Positions 56,210 through 62,600 of a stretch of 62,600 nucleotides of DNA are shown here, piece after piece. The DNA comes from Chromera velia (lineage: Eukaryota > Sar > Chromeraceae), in contig JAHBMJ010002204.1 in the NCBI GenBank assembly GCA_018398765.1, forward strand, positions 115,232 to 177,831. The letters run 5' to 3'. The first letter of the stretch is position 1. Each line of letters starts with the position of its first letter. The translations under genes and the position numbers were made by a program. A model generated the notes under the pieces. The model saw nothing but the letters and a program-made list of their open reading frames with translations, did no database searches and was not told the DNA's origin.

Positions 56210-57999
56210 TGTGCGCCCTTTTTTTCGCTAGGTTTTTTGTGTGGAGAAGAGAAATAGAGCGGCCAACTGCCATTTTGATGTCTGAATGACCATCCCCGGT
56301 CAGTCAGCCCGTCAGTGAAAGAAAGATGAACAGGGGAACAAATGGACTGGAGGAAAACCTACAATCGGAGAAAAACACAAACAAACGGGGGAGCACAGAT
56401 GTCTGCTGGTTCGATGCTGTCGAGCTTTCAGTAGAATTTTGGATTTATTTGTAGACATGAAGAAAAAATGAGAAGAAAGAAAGTGCAGCTGGTCGAAAGT
56501 CGACCGTCATTTTGTCTGGGGGTGCATGCTTGCTGAAGCGGCTTAAGCAAACCTTCGAGAGGGACGTTAGTGCCACTCATTCGAAAACGATTTTCTTCGT
56601 TTCTGGCCCTTTCTCCTCCGTCTTCTTCTCGTCTTGTTTTGGTCTATCCTGCTCGCTCTCCTTTCGACTTTTCCACTCCCCTCCCTTTCCCTTGTCGGTC
56701 CAGAGGCCTTGAATGCGCTCCAAAAGGACTGCCAAGTTTTTTAATCGCGTCTTTGTCAATCGGCAGGGAGAAAAAAGGTGGGAAAAGAAAACGCCATCGC
56801 CTGAATCGGTGATGAGAGAAGAAGTTCAGAGAGAGGGGATCCGATTCTCTTCTTCTCCGCCTGCATGCATGTATGTCACATGCAGGAAGGAGACAGCATG
56901 CAGAGGCGGGTAGGGAGAAGGGAAGAGTGAAAAAGACAGTCTTGGCTCGAAGGTCGAAGCGGGAGCTGCGGCACTCGATGATGTGATGGATTCAGGGAGA
57001 GCGTCAGAGAGGGAGGGCGTGAATCGATGTTTCTTTTTCTGTACATGCAAGAAGCGGAAAGACAAGTAAATGCATGTATGTATCTTTGTTGTGCAGCGAA
57101 TGTGGTCTGACTGTGTGATCGAAGAATTTGATGTCGCTGACATGTTGGGGAATGTTTGCACATCAGTATCCGTATCTGCACGTGCCTGCCTGCATGCATT
57201 GAAATGTATGGCCGGAGGAGAGTGGATCGAGCACACCGAAATGTAGATGAATTGCGCATACAAGGTTAGTCAACATTATTTACATTATTTTTGGACCTCG
57301 ATCCCGCATGATGCGATCGGTGGGTGAGCTGCGGACGGCGTCAGTGTGCTCCCGAAGAGAATTAATCTGGAATTGAGGGAAGCTGGTAAGTGATCTTCTC
57401 TTCCTCCGAATCTGTCGTGCACTCTGCTTGGCCAGCTCGCTGATACGCATGCACACATGTGTTCATTCGTGATCCGACGGGTTTTCAATCTGTTTGTGAG
57501 TGAACCTGTGTGTGTGAACCAGGGTTGCCGATTTTTCCGGTGGTAAAGCGAGTTGATTACCGGTCAACCGGTAATTACCGGTAGAGTGGCCGGCCACTGG
57601 TAAAAAGTTTGATAAAGGCTGTAGAGATAAAGTATAATTTAAAACCATAGTTTAAAAAATCTATTTACGATAATAAGCATTTTTTAAAGCATTTTGAGTT
57701 ATTTGTTCGTTCATTTACACGGTCTAACTAGGTTTAACAGTCATTTACATGTTATAAATTAAGTTATCTATGGTTTAAGTGAGACATTAAAGGGCAGCCA
57801 TGCTGTTTTAAATTATAAAACTGGAAAGACGGATTGCCATTGGCCCCAGTAGCATCTCAGTAGCGTGTTGACGACCAAAAACGGTACACAATCGGCACAA
57901 CTCGCCTCCACCAACACTCTTGTGTGCTGCCACGCTATATTTATAGGCACATGTTCAGAGTAGTAGCTCTCTGTCTCTCTCTCTCTCTCTGTGTATATG

Positions 58000-58039
<40 letters not shown>

Positions 58040-58046
58040 TATGACT

Positions 58047-58086
<40 letters not shown>

Positions 58087-58480
58087 TGCACTTAATGACT
58101 ACTGAAGCATCGCACCCCTTAGTACATATTTTTTAAAATCGTGGGACGAAAACCAGAATACCTCAGAAAGTCTAGCTGCAAAACAGTTTTTATATTTTGA
58201 GGCCTGTTCAAAAGCTTATAAAACTCATTATTAACAAAAATTTAGCATAATATCTAGCATAATATCAATCTAAAAACTAGATACTAGTTAGTCTAGAGAA
58301 CAATTAATTCATTCATAAAATATAGTCCCTAGAACGCAACGTTACAGGAACAAGAATGATAAAATACGACAACCTGGTTAGAGAATAGGCCCTAAACTCT
58401 TTTTTTTTAAAAAAGTAGTATTTTATTATTATTTTTATACAACATTTTTTAAAAAATCTTTTTATAATTTAATATGTAAA
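56210..58480. other. Intergenic stretch without a supported gene
   Basis: No gene is supported. A cluster of ACCGGT words (attaccggtcaaccggtaat and a nearby tggccggcca) lies at about 57530-57600. A (CT)n, (GT)n, (GA)n microsatellite block lies at 57968-58084. The remainder is mixed, turning AT-rich after 57600. Confidence 0.6.
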
Positions 58481-58485
58481 CAACT

Positions 58486-58714
58486 CTAGGCGCTGGCTAG
58501 AGGGAAAAAAAAAAGTAGACGATTTGGGGAGATCTTTTTTTTTTTTTTCTTTTTTACTTTTTGACCCTGAACAACACTTGACAACAGTTATGCAACATAC
58601 AAAGAACACTTATGCATTGCAACAGTTGAACAACAATTGTTTGAGTGAAAAAGAAAAAAAAAAAAGTAGACGATCTAGGGAGATCTTTTTTTTTTTTCTC
58701 TAGCCGGCGCCTAG
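58486..58714. mobile_element. 229-bp TIR element (MITE-like)
   Basis: The ends are 17-bp inverted repeats with one mismatch: ctaggcgctggctagag at 58486 and the complement of ctctagccggcgcctag at 58698. Each is followed inward by poly-A/T and a gtagacgat...gggagatc word. The centre is full of CAACA and GTTGAACAACA words. A related copy, inverted, is at 27361-27515. The element has no ORF. Confidence 0.65.
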
Positions 58715-59006
58715 AAACAACTAGCTGTCTTATTAGCTGTCGTACAACATCTCAGCAACAGCTGCTCATGGTAGCTACGCATGTTTAATTCATTCATTCA
58801 TTAAAAAGATATATTTTAAAAATTGATTAACATATATTTTTAACTTATTATTTAAACTGTTTCTAGATTTCTCTCAAAATATGAATCTATATGATGATGA
58901 TGATGATATATGAGGTTAAAGCCGGTGAGCCATATAGGGCTCTGGCCAACCTAGTATTTCCTGCATAGATTCGATCCCTCGATCTAGGCCCCACTGGGGC
59001 ATTTGC

Positions 59007-59393
59007 ATGGATCAAAGCCTAGCTAGGGCGGAAATGGAAATAGAAACAGGGGGTAGCTCCATCCTCAAGCAACCAGGGTTAAAAACTACCTGCATCGGAA
59101 CAGACTTGCAGTGGCAGGGGAAACGACCGAGAGGGTATGAGAGGGAAGACAAAGCCAGAAAGGGAGACAAAAAAAAAGAAGCAAAAGAACGTGTCCATGT
59201 TAGACTGAGAAATGGTAAGGAGTACAGTCTACAGGGTAAGAACCCTACGGAACACTTCCCTGGATATCGACTCCTGAGGAAGGGCTCAGCTGCTGAGCAC
59301 AGTGGACAGTCAGCAGCGAAGAAGGAATATATACAAGATCAAACGAGAATCAGACAAGACGCAGGCACAGTGACTTTGCTTCCCTGGGGCTGA
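59007..59393 (+). CDS. Hypothetical 128-aa ORF, basic
   Basis: The ORF runs from an ATG to TGA and encodes a Lys/Arg/Gln-rich product with VHVRLRNGKEYSLQGKN. No family is recognised. It sits among repeats and may be part of a mobile element or chance. Confidence 0.25.
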   Translation: MDQSLARAEMEIETGGSSILKQPGLKTTCIGTDLQWQGKRPRGYEREDKARKGDKKKEAKERVHVRLRNGKEYSLQGKNPTEHFPGYRLLRKGSAAEHSGQSAAKKEYIQDQTRIRQDAGTVTLLPWG

Positions 59394-59505
59394 CTAGACT
59401 GACTGGAGTACGGTACCTACGGTACTTCTATCAGTCTCTCCTGTCCTTCGGTAAGACCAAAGGTCAACTCCATAGGGCACGATCTATTTTCAAGACAGTG
59501 AAATT

Positions 59506-59979
59506 ATGAGCAAAAAACTGGACAGGAAAAAGAAAGAGAAAGAAAAGAGAAGAGATAAAAAAAAGATGAGAAAGAGAAAAACAGAGAGACCACCCAAAAA
59601 AGCTGTATCCACACCGTACGGATACGAGCGCCCCGCCCTCCCGCGCCTACGCGAGCTCAAGCACGTCCCCCCCCCGCATGTTTCACATTTCTCTCTCTGT
59701 TACATTCTAGCTCTGAACCCACCCCATACACTCAAACGGAGAAAAACAGGAAACAACCATCTAAAGGCAATCGAATCAAGACTTTACCGTTTACGAAGGC
59801 AAGCTGAAATTGCTCGTGCACCAGCAACAGGGTGTTTTTCGAGAAGGAGTATGAAAATCTCTCTTACTTTCTTTTCGTTCTCGCACACTGCCCATCCTAA
59901 CTGTTGCTTTCAAAGTTACTATCTGTTATGCCCATACGATCAAGTCCGACTCAGAGCGTACGTCTCTTACTTCCTCTAA
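59506..59979 (+). CDS. Hypothetical 157-aa ORF with lysine-rich start
   Basis: It starts MSKKLDRKKKEKEKRRDKKK and continues ERPPKKAVSTPYGYERP. Its last third lies in the left arm of the 59850-60206 inverted repeat, so the C-terminal part is probably not conserved coding sequence. It may be a mobile-element remnant. The function is unknown. Confidence 0.25.
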   Translation: MSKKLDRKKKEKEKRRDKKKMRKRKTERPPKKAVSTPYGYERPALPRLRELKHVPPPHVSHFSLCYILALNPPHTLKRRKTGNNHLKAIESRLYRLRRQAEIARAPATGCFSRRSMKISLTFFSFSHTAHPNCCFQSYYLLCPYDQVRLRAYVSYFL

Positions 59980-60206
59980 AAGCCTATCCATGCGTCCTCT
60001 TTCCATTTCCGTCCCTTTGCATTCTGTCAACTTGTGAATAATATCATTCAATTTACCCCGTCCATGCATGTCAAAGGGGCAGAGTTCCGCACGCTCTGAG
60101 TCGGACTTGATCGTGTGGGCACAACAGATAGCAACTTTGAAAGCAACAGTTAGGACGGGCGGTGTGCGAGAACGAAAAGAAAGTACGAGAGATTTTCTTC
60201 TATACT
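59850..60206. repeat. Long inverted repeat with arms of about 115 bp
   Basis: The left arm (59850-59962) and the complement of the right arm (60089-60206) share long identical words such as ctaactgttgctttcaaagt and gatcaagtccgactcagagc, with scattered differences. The spacer is about 126 bp. RNA from either strand would fold into a long, slightly imperfect hairpin. From 60207 to 60890 no gene is supported. Confidence 0.85.
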
Positions 60207-60894
60207 TAGCTAGAATCGCTACTAGATATATACTTACTGCTTAGCAATCAATACACTGGCACTAGGGTATAGTAGACTAAGCAACAGAGCCAGTAGCATA
60301 TTAAATGGCTTATAGACAATCATAGCTTCTATCTCAGCCACTAATAGGCACACTATGACAGGCATTGACAGGTAGCAGCCCAGACCCCATGCAGTGTTTG
60401 ACAAAAATTTACTAATTTAGTAGAAACTGTCTGCCCAGCAAAGAAGCTTCCAGCCCTAAGGCGTAAACAGAGGGAGTGACAAAAGAGTTGTACGCCCAAT
60501 GTAGGGCAGATCAACCGACTGGCGCAGAAAACAGAGTGGAAAGGCATCCAAGCATTCAATGTCAGACTGTCCTAGGGAGAGGGCTTCGAGACCAAACTGT
60601 CCTAGGGAACCGAAGACTTTTTAAACAAACGAATTGCATGCAGAAAGAGGACAAACAGAATTAATGGAAGAAAGCGTATCGATGACCACCCCGAGCGCCT
60701 TCTCTCCTGCCACAATTCTCGCTCTGACCGTCCTGGAGAGGTCAGAATCACTGTCTCCCCCCGCCGGCACTCAATTACCGAATTTTTATTGATATGTCTT
60801 ATAGATGCTCTACTGTCTTTCCATGTCTTCCGAAGGGTTTTGCCGGCGTAAGGGAGGTGTGAGGGGAGGAAAGACAGAGAATGTCCACAATTCT

Positions 60895-61053
60895 TCACCG
60901 AATTCTGCCGCATTGTTTGACTTCCAAACTTGCCGCCAACCGTCTCCCCTTTCTGCCGTCATGCAAAACGAGAAGAGACGACAAAAGAGAAGACAATTCC
61001 TTCGTTTCAGTCCTTTTGGCCTCCTCGATCGATGCCACTGCACCCAACCCTTC
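60895..61053 (-). CDS. Possible alternative 3' exon of the acidic-protein gene
   Basis: After ttttttgttcag the minus strand has an open, coding-like 53-codon stretch (GLGAVASIEEAKRTETKELS) ending in TGA. It would join in phase 0 to the exon at 62037-61849 if a cag/gtt donor near 61860 were used. It could equally be intergenic. The rest of 61060-61848 has no supported gene. Confidence 0.25.
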   Translation of the reverse strand, partial: EGLGAVASIEEAKRTETKELSSLLSSLLVLHDGRKGRRLAASLEVKQCGRIR

Positions 61054-61848
61054 CTGAACAAAAAAGCAATGCGCAGAGCGAGGCGGCAGTTCCTTTCGAC
61101 ATGGTTGCCTATTCCCCTCTTTACCTGCCTCATGCATGCAGCTAGTCGCATCGAGCACTATAGGCAGAAGACATTGCCCTCCTTAGTCCACAATCCCCTA
61201 TTTCTGCATTTCTGCACGCCTTCCTTGCTTTCAGCCATACTCCTTCGAATACTTGGCATTGATGACTGACCCACAGTCTGTCTTCGTTTCCGCCTCTGGC
61301 TCCCACTCCTTACATCAATGCAGAGAGGAGAACCAACAAAACCTCCCCCCCTTCCCCCTTCTCGTGCCTGCAGTTGCATAAAAGCCGAAAAAGAGAAGGC
61401 ACTGCCCTTTTTCATTCTGCCTCAAGCCAATTTTGTACCCCCTCCCCAGACAGCCCCCCCCCTTTTTTTTCACAGAACAAAAGTGAGTCGAGCGAAGAAA
61501 GGAGAAGAAGCTCGGACACAATCTCGCGACCCGATTCCCCCCTCCCTCTCTGTATCCCTTCTCCTCCCTGAATACAGTAAAGCCATCAACTCAGAAAACA
61601 ACAAGATGCACAGATGAGTCACAACAAAGACGAAGAGGGCTTTTCAGACAGAAACTCCCCCCCAAACGTTCTCTCTTCCAGAGACGGACAGACAAAGACG
61701 GAGGTTGAGAAACAAAACGGGCTCTGAGCAGCAGCAGCAACAGCGCATCGAGTAAAGAGAGGAAAGAGGAACACCCAGACACCCACCGCTATTCCATATG
61801 CATAGAAGTCACTTTGTATTCCAGAAGATCCTACTTAAATCTCTGAAT

Positions 61849-62600
61849 TTACTCAGTTTGAACCTGCGTTCCTCCCCTAACGCCTTCGGTGACCTCCTCT
61901 TTCTCTTTCTCACAAGAGAAATCGGTTGAATCAGCAAGCGTCGACTTCGAAAGACCCACTTCGCCCCTCTCATCCAGTTTGCGGCCCTGTGCATTGCGTC
62001 GCGAAGGGGCAGGCACGGGGCTGCGGGTTCTGGGGACCTGACGGAGCCTTCCTTCCACCGCTTGCTGCTGCTGCTGCTGCTTCTATAACAGATTCTTTCG
62101 TATCTCTCCTACCTTGAAACCGTCGGAGAGAGGTGCATGCTCTTCCTCTTGCTCGTGCTGACCCTCTTCCCCTCCGTCGTATTTTTCGACTTCTTTTCGC
62201 TCGTTCTCTCCCCTTTCTTCTTCCTGCACTTGCCATTTTCCATACTCTGACTTGCTGGGCACAGCCACCCCATGACCATCTTCGCCCTCCTCCTCCTTGA
62301 CAAGGACCGCAAAGTTGGTCCCTTCCTCCTCCTTCTTCATAACCAAAAACTCGTTACCGTCACCCCACTCTTTCCCCCCCCCGAGCTCCTGCTCCACGAT
62401 CAGAACACCCGCTACTCTCCCCTGCCCCTGCCTATGCTGCCCTTGTTCACCGTCTTCCTCCTCCTCCTTCACCTTCTTACTGATGCCGTAGAGGCAGCTG
62501 CGCGAAGAAACCCCCCCCGCCCAAAACGGAGCACAGCCCCCCGAAAAAGCCCCGCCTCTCTGCTGCAAGAAGTTCCCCCCCCCTCGCCCACCACCCGATG
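61849..62600 (-). CDS. Acidic Glu-rich protein, partial at the window's right edge
   Basis: Two exons are visible: 62562-62113 (acceptor cttcttgcag, frame open) and 62037-61849, joined in phase 0 and ending in TAA. Upstream exons lie beyond the window. The first exon encodes mostly Glu, Lys and Gly (KVKEEEEDGEQGQHRQGQ, VMKKEEEGTNFAVLVKEEEG). The second is Ser/Arg-rich and ends EEVTEGVRGGTQVQTE. No domain is recognised; it is likely disordered. Composition alone could mimic coding sequence, but the phase-matched splice sites support it. Confidence 0.5.

Overview
The window looks like nuclear DNA of a protist or alga, with long intergenic stretches. Genes are split by GT-AG introns, microsatellites are very abundant and often intronic, and mobile elements are frequent. 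The protein families (ankyrin repeats, MYND plus pRiA4b-like, RING plus WW, EamA transporter, LINE) fit an alveolate alga such as Chromera; that assignment is inference from style and was not tested by any search. No plastid, mitochondrial or bacterial operon structure is seen. Exon models were built by hand from reading frames, GT/AG sites and intron phase, and need RNA evidence.

Layout. 1-6100 has no gene I can support: a 79-bp tandem array, a degenerate tRNA-like Pol III unit, a TIR element (2434-3271) and a foldback element (4246-4647). 6101-9290 (-) is a large ankyrin-repeat protein. 10063-13963 (+) is a five-exon secreted protein with a Cys-rich part and a period-six Ala-Pro repeat. 14000-20700 is mostly repeats, with weak exon candidates and a broken duplicate of the start of a RING gene. 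20743-21651 (-) is the intact RING-H2/WW-like gene, directly preceded by a 36-bp minisatellite. 23894-26886 holds two direct copies of a 789-bp TIR element carrying a decayed HNH-like ORF, on either side of a decayed Tc1-type transposase. 28390-29015 (+) has exons of an unknown gene. 29291-35819 (-) is a multi-exon membrane protein with a zinc-ribbon-like segment, whose intron phases agree across twelve exons apart from one in-frame TGA.

36800-38119 (+) encodes a pRiA4b ORF-3-like plus MYND protein. 41143-46265 (-) is a four-exon ankyrin-like protein with about 1 kb of GAAA/GGAA repeat in its first intron. It diverges from 47005-50704 (+), where an EamA transporter and a bacterial-type SAM methyltransferase join in one phase-consistent gene model. 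51000-56210 (+) is a LINE with one uninterrupted ORF of about 1514 aa: CXC-like cysteine cluster, AT-hook, serine run, apparent chromodomain, APE-type endonuclease and reverse transcriptase. 58486-58714 is a small TIR element and 59850-60206 a long inverted repeat. A partial acidic-protein gene (61849 to the right edge, -) ends the window.

The genes do not form an obvious pathway. The most interesting items are the chromodomain LINE, the HNH-carrying element pair, the transporter-methyltransferase model and the TGA-interrupted membrane gene.
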